From the NCBI GenBank assembly GCA_015501585.1, contig JADNRY010000102.1, positions 1 to 64,000 on the forward strand: a DNA stretch of 64,000 bases, written 5' to 3'. The DNA is from Rhodocollybia butyracea (taxonomy: Eukaryota > Basidiomycota > Agaricomycetes > Agaricales > Omphalotaceae). Each line of letters starts with the position of its first letter. The stretch's first letter is position 1. The notes under the pieces are model-generated. The model was not told the origin of the DNA and did no database searches. It worked only from the letters and a program-made list of their open reading frames with translations. Made by a program: the position numbers and the translations under genes. Positions 32,739-43,339 of the stretch are shown piece after piece.

Positions 32739-34236
32739 ATGTCTGGCGGAAACAAACGTCGTAACTCTGCTTCAGTTCATTCTCAGAAAAAGCCGAAAAC
32801 CTCCGGCTCCCAACCCTCTAAAAAAGCAAATGGTCCCGAAAAGCCAAGACAGGTGGGCCACGTCCAAGCCTATGCGAGGACGTTCGATGCATCTGCAGAG
32901 GGCGCAATACCGAAAGGTATGTTGTTGGACCTCTTTGTAGAACCAGCCAGTTTATCTCGTTCTGCGAGTGCTTAGAATTGAGAAAAGATGGATTGGGTTG
33001 GTTCGTCTTATAAGGTTTCCATACCGCACATACTACAACTCCACAGAACTTAATGACCAAGAACAGGCTTACCTTCGACGGTTTCGCGCGGGCACTTCAG
33101 GAAACGGTGGGTGATCCGTGCTCCAAGGCGGAATAGTTGCTGACAGGTTCGGCGTTACTACCTCACAAGATAGTACTTCGGATCTTCCACATACCTTGGA
33201 CGATGAGACCCAGCAAGACAGCGACGTTACAATGGAATATGGTGAAGGAGACGAAGGAGGCAATGGAGACGATGGAGATGAAGGAGACGAAGGAGACAAT
33301 GGAGATGAAGGAGATGATGTGAGCGAAAATCTACTTCTTTTGATTTTTCCACTAATGTACATACATTCCATTTCTTCAGATGGTTATCAAGGACGTGACG
33401 AAGGAGAACAAGAACAAGAACAAACAGAATGGAACCAGGGCAAAAGTCCTTCAAAGCGATCTTGCTTCCGATGCGCTTGCAAAGATAAGTAAACAGGCGG
33501 TGAGAAAGGCGATCTGCCTTCTGGATATGTTTCCTTCTGCTCTTCCAATGCTCCCATTCTAAACCCTCCTACCAGATGGGTTATAGCAAATCCGATGTTT
33601 GTTATGCCTTAGCGCAACAGACCAGAACACTCGTGGATCCTTATTTCGGTTTTAGCTCAGCGACAACGGCAGCGGAAACGACAACAACAACGAGGGCTCC
33701 AAGCTCAAACACAAGGACTCGGATGGAAAGTCCAGCCATGAGGGTGAGGGGTTCGACGAAGGGTCCAACCGCAATAGTAAGGGGCCCGGCGACAGTGGCA
33801 GCCGCAGGTCCAATGCTGGAGACAAGGGGTTTGGCGCGGTGTTCAACAGTGAAGACACAGGAACTCCCAAGGTGCCCATTGTCGGGGCGGAGGAAGGTGG
33901 AGCTTTCAGCATCAAGTCAAAAGGGGAGGGATCAGATCATCGCCCAGACAATAGCCCAAAACTGGACGTTAGGAAGGAAATCGGGAGCAAGATGGGGATA
34001 ATGGATTTAGAAGACGTGATAGAGCTTGACAGTGACGACGATGCGGATGGAAAGGAGGGAAATATACAATCCCCAAGCACAAGCAGGAATTCTGGCAAGG
34101 TAGAAGAACAAGACGTGGGAGGGAAGAAACCCAAAGGGCGAAAAAACACCAGAGGAGCAAAAAGCGCCGGGAACACTGGGGTGCAGAGAAATCTAAGATC
34201 CAAGACAATGGCTGGAAGCAATGAGGGTCGGTGACA
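32739..34236 (+). pseudogene. DUF6532-like gene, internally deleted copy B
   Basis: It starts MSGGNKRRNSASVHSQKK as in copy A. An acidic repeat (GDEGGNGDDGDEGDEGDNGD) at about 33240-33320 is longer than in copy A. The helical block AKISKQAVRKAICLLDMFPS is present, but the following FAWEVLEEELVS block, the KPF block and the Lys/Glu-rich region are deleted. The C-terminal acidic segment DVIELDSDDD and the end TMAGSNEGR (stop about 34234) remain. Deletion of the conserved core makes function unlikely. Confidence 0.55.
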
Positions 34237-34574
34237 CAAAATATTCAGTCATTTTTTGCTACTCTTTGCATCTTCCTTTTGCTTCATTCACTGTCTGCTC
34301 CATTCATCATTTGCATTATTCGCCTTTCATATCTGCATTTGCTCATTCTGCTGTATATATATTGTCCTATCAAATATTATTTGAGTACAGGAATAATCCC
34401 GCTGTCGCTTATTTCAGGAAAGCAAAAATGATTTCAGAACTAAATTTAAAACTGCCAGCAGCTCTGTTGAGCTTCCTTGGGTCATTGTTTGAAAGTCGGG
34501 GCTCAGCCATAGCTGTTCTGAGGTATGTCTGGGGGTTTGAAGAGACGTTCCACGACAGCCTGAAGGCAGACCAC

Positions 34575-34935
34575 AACATCCCTGGGACAGCCTAGGAACA
34601 TCCCGAGACATCCCTGGGACAGCCCAGGGCATCCCTGGGACAGCCCAGGGCATCCCTAGGACAGCCCAGGGCATCCCTGGGACAGCCCAGGGCATCCCTA
34701 GGACAGCCCAGGGCATCCCTGGGACAGCCCAGGGCATCCCTAGGACAGCCCAGGGCATCCCTGGGACAGCCCAGGGCATCCCTAGGACAGCCCAGGGCAT
34801 CCCTGGGACAGCCCAGGGCATCCCTAGGACAGCCCAGGGCATCCCTGGGACAGCCCAGGGCATCCCTAGGACAGCCCAGGACAGCCCAGGGCATCCCTGG
34901 GACAGCCTAAGAACATCCTGAGACATTCCTGGGAT
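34575..34935. repeat. Minisatellite of 21-bp units (copy B)
   Basis: About 15 tandem units alternate between GACAGCCCAGGGCATCCCTGG and the same unit ending CTAG, giving a 42-bp higher-order period. Two frames on the minus strand remain open through it as 7-residue repeats (GCPRDAL and GMPWAV), which is a by-product of the 21-bp period, not evidence of a gene. Confidence 0.9.
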
Positions 34936-35440
34936 GTTCTGGACGGTACTGTAGGAAAGTTCAAGTGCAGCCATAGCTATTTGAAGATATATCTGAGGGA
35001 TTCACAGAGGCATTAGGGATGCTTCCTGGGCAGGACAGGAGGCAAGTCAGTTTCTTCTTCACAAACCTCAACTGCTCACAGAGTATTAAGAATTTTCCGA
35101 AGTCATTTTGAAAGCTCTACATGGAACCTTTGTAATAATCAAAGGATGTTTCTCTGTAACCTCTGATAGGTATTGTCCTCTCAAGAGATATCTCAGAGGT
35201 ATTCTAATTATTCTCCAGGCTCCTTGACTGTTCTTTAGCCACACCTGAAGCTTACAAAAGCTACTTGAGGGACATCTTGAGGATAGCCTAAAAGTACTTT
35301 CCTGGGTCTCCTTTGTTGCCTAGAAACTGTGGGAATTATAGCTCGTCCCCTGGCAGCCTATGAAATCTAGAGCTTCCAGGTCATTGGGACCACCTGGTAG
35401 CTCCTCAGGAAGATGTGAATCATCCTTGGCAAAGGGGTGT

Positions 35441-37080
35441 TTTTCCGGATGTGCTCGGACGGACCTGTTACTGGCAGTCCTACCTTAAGCAACGGCGTTG
35501 GTGGGAACAAATCCAACTACGAATACCAGTTAGATGGTTCTAAAGCAAACATAAAAAAACCCACGTGCCTGTTGACAGATCGAGCAAGAGGGAGACATTT
35601 TCCCGGGTGTTTGGAGGCACAACATGGAGAGAGCATTCCGGGGGTGGTCTGGGGCTTGGGTTAGATAGCATTGAAGGGAAGGGGTTTAAGAAACATGCAC
35701 CGCTGCTTGGTTTGGAGGCGCTCGAATTTTTCACCTTGACCGTAACAATCCCATTGCATGGCGGATGGTGCCTTCCTTTCCCGGGGGCTGTGCCAACAAA
35801 ACGCGGGTGGCTAAGGCTGCAATTTCAAGAAAGAGAGAGACGAGGAGCTTACACAAGAGCCTGTGATGACTGTGCTCAATCGTCGTAAACATGCCATGAA
35901 TGGAGGAGATTACACGGAGTCACAATCAATGGCTCCAATCCCTAAAAATTGACAATGCGGGTGAAAGTCACTGCAACAGAAAGTGAAGGCAAAAGCAAAA
36001 GTAACGGCGGCGGAAGGAAGACAACACAAGTGAGGGAAACAGTCCAAGTCAGTATCGTGATTTCCCTGGTGTCTGAGCACAAACTCACCTTCGAGCAAAC
36101 AGCAATAGGAACTACACGTTTATCACCAGTCATTTTGACTTGAAGACAGCTCCCTTCCCAAGTCCTAACTGAGAATATGGCAAACAAGGCAGCGGAGAGA
36201 GTTGGGATGCAGAGTGGAAGTTGTGGGATGTGATAGAAGAGATGAGTTCTATCATACAACTAGACAATGTATTTTTAAGATTGGTGCTCGCAGACGTACC
36301 TTTTATCACCAGCATTGAGAAAATCTTTAGTGTCAATGTCAATCGACAATTGAGACTTCTAACTTTTTGATTGTACACACACAAACAGACTTGGGATCTG
36401 GTATAGTACATATGTAAGGAAACAGTGAGAATCCAATTGCTTGTAAGTTGGTGGTGGGTCATTGTGGGTCGTCATGGTTGTCGTGGATGTCGTACTGCAG
36501 TAAATTCAACTTCACATGACATAATCATGTGATCTGTCACTTCCGTTCCAATTGTCCTGATTATCCCGCTCATTCAAAGTCATTGGCGCAACCGATCCCT
36601 TGCTGCGTCTTCCAACTCTATGGCTGCTTTACCTGAACGCCCAATGGCTTGCAAAGACTTTATGGTGCTTGGCGAGCACCTAATCTTAAAATGTTCTCTT
36701 TGATATTGTTCATCTATTCTCGTCGGACTTCTCTCACACATTGGTGTTCTGGATCCAGGACTCTCTCTGAAGGAGTTTGTTGGAAAAGTTTGGATGCTGC
36801 TGGGTTGAGAATGAAGGATATGTGGAAGGGCTTGGAAGGGACAAGAAAACAGTCCGCAGGGCCGCACTATGTTGGAGAATTGTTTTGTACGTTATAATGG
36901 GCCTGCCGTGATAATAGAATTATAATGCCGAGATAAGTCAATGCTGATCACTATCATGCAATTATAATGACTGCCGATTGTTATCACGCAATTATAATAA
37001 CTCTCAATTGTTATCATGCAATCATAATGTCATGAGATAGTTTCGCAGCCTGTGTGTGACTATCCCTAGGCTCAAATTAA
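35441..37080. other. Unassigned stretch with a small 30-bp tandem repeat
   Basis: Open frames at 35565-35888 and elsewhere carry no recognisable domain. At 36957-37035 two and a half units of about 30 bp (GCAATTATAATRACTSYCRA then TTGTTATCAY) are repeated in tandem. Otherwise nothing is seen. Confidence 0.5.
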
Positions 37081-37290
37081 CAGGACCCCTGATTATACAG
37101 TTCAAACATTTCCGGTTATAGGCCGGGATTATATGAACCAAAATTGGGCTCAGGTGCCCCCTGATGATACAAACTCTCAACCAGGTTAAATTTTTTCTCT
37201 ATGCGTGGTCTGAGGTCCTATTTCGCGTTTTCACATTCTCTACAAGCTTTCTACATTACCTGGGTGCCTAAATACTACAATATACTACTT

Positions 37291-40200
37291 TCTGGACTTA
37301 AAATGTTTCATACAATTATCCAGTACCTTTTTCCCCTTTGTAGTGCTAAGTTCATCAAAATATCCCATATCAATGGAGTTAGGAACACGCATTGAAGCAA
37401 TCCCACTGTGAGCAACATGTAGAGTGGCTGGTGCAGTAAGTTGAATGAGAAAGGCTTCTGAGCGAATAAGCAAAAATGCCTTCATTTGAAAGGGATGCAT
37501 GAACAAAGGAGATATTTTGAACCCGTTATGGTCATACCTCTTGAATATTTGAACTGCGATCCGTGACAACGCAGCAATATTTGCCACTTCACAAACTGCA
37601 GCATGTTTGCTGTACATTGCAATAACTAAAAATAGGAACAAATGAGCTAATGTGCATTGATATTGTTTCAAACTGAACTGACCTTTACCAAGATAAACAC
37701 CACTTTCCATCCAAACAATACCAAAAGAACCGACCTGGAGAGGATGGACCTGCGTGACTTAACCTGTGTGTACCACTTGATAGCATGGAGCACCATGCTC
37801 AAGGAAAATTTTCCACCACTTATTGCTCTCTGCTTTATGCTCAGCAGCAGCAACGACTACAGCATTTGCTGCAGTCCCTGCACACTTTTCCTGCCATTGC
37901 TGAAGTCTTCCCTGTCCAGATGTAATGCCATGATCTTGTGAAGCCTTGATCTTGTCCCAGAAAGCCCGAATGATCCCTTGACACACACTTTCCTCCTTCT
38001 TATCCTCTGCTGATGCATAGCTGGTGTTTCCATGTGTACAGATAGAATGAGCGGCATAGTATGTTTGATGTTTTTCACGAAGGGAGATGAGTGAATCAAT
38101 AGAGATTTGGTCAAAATTATCAGCAGGGAGTAAAGTGGTCATGAGTTGGCTGTAGTTTTGTGGAAGGGTTTTCATCTCTTTTCTGACTTCCTCAAGTGCT
38201 CGAAGCAAGTGCTCAAAGATCAGCAGCAAGAAATTCAGCATAAGCTTCATCATAAGCTTCGTCGAGGTCTTTGTCCTCAGTTTGAGAAAACCTGTTATTG
38301 ATATAAGGCAAGAATAAAAAAGATGAGAAGAAATACATACAAGCGGCAACTCTCGTCAACAGAAAGCGCAACTGCGGCATCCCTTAAACGGTCTAGTCTT
38401 CTCTGTTCAGCCAAAGTAAGGTCATCATAGCAAACTGCACTCGCATGAATCAAGTCTTGCAGTTCCTCCATATCTTGATCAAAATCCTCTTCAAAAATCT
38501 GTTCCTATTCCTCGAATTCCTCATCTTCAACATTCCTAGTTCCCAATGAACTAAACTCAAATGACTGGGGCGAAACTCCGAGCAAATCTGACCAGATTCC
38601 CATTGCCTCTTCCCAAGAACAGAAGTTAATGTCCTTGATTTTGGAGTCTGAGGGATAACAAGAAAGTGCTGCAAGGTTGAGTTCCTGCATATCCATGTAT
38701 GTATGGTGGTAACTGGCAGCCCGAGCGGTCATATTTGCATTGGATTCAGAGGCAGACGCATTCAAGGAGGCCTCACAAACCTGCAGTAATAGTACTGGGA
38801 TAATTTGAAGGAAGTCTAACATGTTGAAATTAGGTTTGCGCTTCTGTGCAAGTCCAAATACATGCTCACAAACTTCCGTGGAATGGAGGTGAGGAACAAG
38901 TGGATAGTTGGGATAGAAGTCTTGATAAACAAGTATCAAGGAAATGAGACCCTCGATAATGATCCGGAATATATCGAGAGCTTCATGGAAAATACAGTTC
39001 TGCAATGTTTTATAATGCTCTGATTTCTCGAGAAACTGAGTCCAGAGCTGAAGAAAGTAATGTGCACAAAGAACCATGTTGAGACGCTCTGAATGAGGTA
39101 TATGGCGATTTTGGTATGCATCACAGCACTCGCCAAAAATGAAGAGATAGACTATAGCACCATGGCACTCTGGATGTTCCCCCAGGTTGGAAGCAAAGAA
39201 TTGAAGTGTTGCTGCAGAAAAAAGTCGAGCAGTGGCATTGTTGTCCTGTCAATCAAGCTTTTCAACATCCCGGCGGTAAAGAGGACAGCCAGGTTCATCG
39301 ATAATATCATGAATAATTTGGTAAAATGCAGTTTCATTACCCAAGACCAACAGGTGAGCACCAGCAAAAAGGTTATTCCTTGAGGTTTTTTCCCCATGCT
39401 TTGAGTCCTGACCATTTACCACAGGTCGCGAGACACCACAATCCACCCGGTAAACGGGTACTCTGAGAGCAATTCCACAAACGCCAGGTGTAGGACTTGG
39501 AATGTTATATTCAATATACTTCTCGGCCTATGTAGCTTCAAAGATGTGCTGAATTTTCCGTTCAGTTTCTGTGCCATCACAAAAGTATGAGGCGAGTGCA
39601 ATACCAACCTGGAGCAAGCTAAATATGATCTGCTTGTGTGGACCAAGGAGTGCATCTGCACCACAGCTATCGGTAATTGGCAGAGCGGCAATGATAATTG
39701 GTGCAAATCCTGGTAAAGGAACTTGAAGTGTCCACAGACAAAGCTATGATAGATGTTAGCCAAACTGGGATTGTAGAGCAGAGTATTAGTCACCTTTGTT
39801 CCTTTTGTAATGTTAGAATCATTCATATACTCCCTAACGTTCTTGATATCGAGAATTTCTCTTGGACCATCAATGGCACCAAACAAGGAAATGGCGCTTT
39901 TTCTCGTTGTCCCAGTACAATCCCAGACTACTGAAAAGCTTTGTATCATCGCAGGCAATAGCAACAGGATCTGAAATGTTAAGACTTTCGAGGTACTGTT
40001 TTGCCCAAGTGAACGTGGCTTCACAAATTTCAACAGGTAACTTGGGTGCATGGGATTGTTGTGTACTACTTAAACTTTGAGTAAATGAACTTTCTACAAT
40101 GGACAAATCCAACTTACCGAAGTGACCGGTGTGTACGAGCAGGAAAGTGCTGTGAGAGCCATGTATGTGTGTGTGGACTATGACTGTACAAGATTGCAAC

Positions 40201-41403
40201 AAACTCATCAAACGCAGGAGCATACTTAAAGTTTTGCATCCCTTTTCCTCTCTCTGTTTGATCTACCTTCTTCAGGGCAGCCTCCATAAGGCCAGCAAGG
40301 ACTTTTTCATCTTTGAACTTCCTGCTACCACACCCTTCGCAAATTGGACGCAAACACTTCCCTCAGCTGTCTCCTGTAAGATTGGACAATTTAGAGGGAT
40401 GTAATGAGAAGAATGGTACAAAATACTGACCCCAGCAGTGAAAAGGCTATTAAGCTCCTTACACTTTGCATAGTGGGTCTCAAGAATCTCGTTTCGCCAG
40501 TAGTCATTCGTATGGTGGAATTTCTGGACTTCAGGTATTTTATGACAAAGTTGAGATAAAAATGCATTGATATTGAGAAGTGCCATGCATCTTGAACAGG
40601 GAGAGGGATTACCATCCATATCAGACTTTGGTGAGATTTTAGCACAGTCTGTGGAGAAAACACGCATGTGTTGATGTTTGTTACACCACTGGTGCTCATT
40701 ACTCTGAGCAGTCAAGGCTTCCAGTTTCTGTTTCTCACTGAGTTTGGTGTATGGGGTTTCAGGATAAAGCTCTTCAGCGACATTGAGAGGAGAACAACCA
40801 CCCCCTCCTGTTGCTGCAGATCGACGAAGGTAACTTTCTATACATGAATCGGTTTGTGGTGTAAGACCTGGACAGGGGCATGGCTTCAATTTCCCATTTG
40901 GCAGCGTGGGATGTTTGTTGAACAGCTCTTTGAACCACGACGTCAACTTGTGTGTCTTTGCCGCATGATTGGACTTTTTCAGGTCATAACAATTTTTAAT
41001 GCATCGGTCATAGTGGACATTGAATAGCAACAATCCATAGGGATGGCCAAGATGAATAGGGTTACCGCAGTTAGAGCAGACAACCGGATACCAGTCATTC
41101 TTGTCAAATGAGGCGCCACTGTCTTTTGCCAATATCCTCGCTTCCAGCTGGTCAACAGTCATGGTCCCGGATGCCAGCTGCATACTCCTGACAAGCTCTG
41201 GCTTCACTGATCGAAGATTTTGCTTGGGGTCCTGTCTTTGCCTTTTTTGTAGCTGATTCAGTAGATTTGGTTGGCTCATCACCTTTCACAGCTTTTCTCT
41301 TCTTTCCTGACTTCGAGTCTCCCTTCTTAACCTGTGGCTTTCCAAAAATTGCACCCCATGCCGCCTTCAGCTTTGGCTTTGTATCCTTTGTCTCACTGGT
41401 CAA
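37291..41403 (-). pseudogene. DDE-type transposase with N-terminal zinc finger (one frameshift seen)
   Basis: Multi-exon minus-strand gene. It starts Lys-rich (KKGDSKSGKKRKAVKGDEP), then a Cys/His finger (VCSNCGNPIHLGHPYG ... HYDRC), then CPCPGLTPQTDSCIESYLRR, HMRVFSTDCAKISP and a CSRC pair. The body has three blocks with candidate catalytic acids: IACDDTKLFSSLGLYW (about 39930), SYFCDGTETERKIQ (about 39560) and LHSTEVCEHVFGLAQK (about 38865). A C-terminal part continues at 38140-37760 and 37700-37291. I know this as a recurrent Agaricomycete transposon protein; its superfamily is uncertain (a P-element-like fold is possible). Near 40318 the frame shifts by one base between EGSVCVQFAKGVVAG and KFKDEKVLAGLMEAALKK, so this copy is probably inactive. 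Confidence 0.65.
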
Positions 41404-41659
41404 TGTTGATGGTCCTGCAGTTGGTTGGGGAAGTGACTTGGATGGGGTATATCAATGTCCATGTCATTGGAAGGATCTCTGCTGTCTGTAAAGACTTCCG
41501 GGTCCCAGTCATCGCAGAAGAACTGACCGATGTCATCCCAGGCCACCATTTCATCATCAACAGTGTTGTTCAGCAGGTTTTTGAGAGTCGGCACCAGAGC
41601 AGAGGTTATGGTTGGTGAAGTTGACTGTGGATATAGATAAGTGGAATATATTTTCAGGT

Positions 41660-42954
41660 GTGAACAGGACATACATGATAACAGGATCTGTCTGCAAGTT
41701 TTACCCACCATTGGATTCGGTGCAACCACCATGAACCATGATCCCAGAGAGGATCATTGAGTATACCATGTGCGATTGTGTTCATTGTCACGGGTATACA
41801 TGAGATGTGATCTTTCTGTCTACCATGAGGTAAGGAATTTCCAAGCTCTCAAAATGGCGAGCCGTAACTTTTTTGGAGCCATTGTTGGGCATGCTGGATG
41901 ATGATTTGGGGGCCCGACTGATCAAGACTATCCCCTAAATTAAAATCCAAAGGTCAGCACCCTATTTTTGTGGAATCTTAGATGATAGCTTACCATAACT
42001 GATTGTCCTTTCTGCAAAGTCAATACAGATGGCCGTCTCATGAAAATCCAGAAGTACAGCAAACCATACTTTGACGCCTGGACTTTTTGCCACAACCGCT
42101 TCTACCTCCCTCAAAGTTCTAGGAAGCTTCTGAAACCTCTTTTCTACAGCGGCACAAAGAACTAACGCAAAGCGCGATGGCGCAAGGTAATGTTTTGTTT
42201 TCAAAAAGTCACTTTCAGCCAACCACACATTCAAGATATGGTTCATAGCTTGAGTGGTGTCGTCGTCAATCATGACTGGTCGCAACAGCCGTGTAAAGCT
42301 GAGTGTCGTGAATGTCCATTGACCAAGCCAAAGCTCCATATCCCAGCCATGCTGGTCAAAAACAGCACCTGGTGAGAGGAAATACATTGATACATTCTCA
42401 TCCTGGATGGCTTTTTGTACATTTTTGTATGACTCCTTCCACTCCTTTTGAGCTTTGTACATCCTCGCTAACTCTTTCCACAATTGAAGCACCATAAATG
42501 GTAGAAGATCACGGCCCTTGTTGTATCGTGGGTCCACAATTGATTTGGCACCATCTAGCCACTGCTGTCCAGTATCATCCTTCAACATCTCAAGAACTTC
42601 CTGAGAAGGGATAGAGCAATGGGTAACAATATGGAAACAGTCTTCTACAGACATTGTTGAAGGGGAGTCACTGCACCAAGCATGTGAGGCAAAGGTATTA
42701 AGACTCTGGCTTTGTACAGGCAGTGGTAATGAACAGAACTGGACAATGGGCATTGTTGGAGGAGGCAGGAGTAGAATTACTTGGAATGGAATGGATAGTT
42801 TACACTCGTAGGTGTCAACAATGTATGCAGGTGCATTATGGAAAGTTTTCCCACTTTTAATCCACTCATTCCTGTGAAAAACAGTATTCAGCAGTGCAGT
42901 ATCTATGCTGATGTCCATGAGATCAAAATACTTTGGAGCAGTAGGGCTCGACAT
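41660..42954 (-). pseudogene. Ulp1-like (C48) cysteine protease of the transposon, one in-frame stop
   Basis: Exon 1 (42954-41994) holds a long N-terminal region (LQLWKELARMYKAQKEWKES) and FAVLLDFHETAICIDFAERT with the candidate catalytic His. A 59-bp intron (GTAAGC...TTTAG) leads to exon 2 (from 41934): GDSLDQSGPQ with the Asp, then KDHISCIPVTMNTIAHGI with the catalytic Cys. The His-Asp-Cys order and spacing fit Ulp1/SENP SUMO-type proteases, often carried by fungal and plant transposons. The Trp that normally follows the His is Glu here. A TGA at 41849-41851 interrupts the frame before the Cys block. An acidic piece at 41640-41400 leads to the transposase start, so protease and transposase may be one polypeptide. 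Confidence 0.6.
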
Positions 42955-43339
42955 CGTATAATTGACTGTTGTGTGAATTCGAAGGCGCGAGGCGGGAGTG
43001 ATTGAGTACGGGGAATTCCTTGAAAAGACTCGGCGCGTCGGGACAAAAAAAATCGATTCATAAGATCTAGATAATTATCATTTGCAACTCTGGCCTACTC
43101 TGGTGCGCTGGTGGAGCTTGGTGGAGGCTAGAGGGCTCTAGCGGGTTGATGCAGGTTGATGCCGAACTTCAGGAGAGTGGCTTGTCGGGCCTTCCCTGGC
43201 CTTCCTGATACAAACTCTCAACCGGCTCTGCCTGCGGCGGGCCCTTTGATATGAACATCTCAACTGGGTGTGAGGTCTTCAAACCCATCCGATGATACGA
43301 ACCAGCAACCAGGTTCGAACCGTATAATCAGGGGTCCTG

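Larger units (their letters stand above)
32640..35440 (+). repeat. Large dispersed repeat, copy B (internally deleted)
   Basis: This segment is the inverted counterpart of 7758-11971. It begins ACAGTCTGAAAGACTGATG, with the same terminal hairpin, and ends TTTTTCCGGATG. Compared with copy A it lacks about 142 bp (copy A 10973-11114), with the 9-bp word TTCCTTCTG at both breakpoints, and about 1.44 kb (copy A about 9400-10852). The remaining parts align well, including the long non-coding tail (34945-35440). Confidence 0.8.
37081..43339 (-). mobile_element. 6.26-kb DNA transposon with matching TIRs, protease and transposase genes
   Basis: The left end reads CAGGACCCCTGATTATACAG and the right end is its inverted copy (43313-43339) with two differences over 27 nt. 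Both ends carry several copies of a GATAYRAAC-type word followed by CTCAACC (left about 37112, 37163; right about 43208, 43238, 43289), which looks like subterminal transposase-binding repeats. The flanks AATTAA (left) and AAGTAA (right) are a possible 6-bp target duplication with one mismatch. All recognisable genes lie between the ends on the minus strand. Confidence 0.8.

Noticed and set aside
34414..34974. 186-residue minus-strand ORF of GMPWAV repeats
   Set aside because: It is produced by the 21-bp minisatellite, which is open in two frames at once; no start context or domain.
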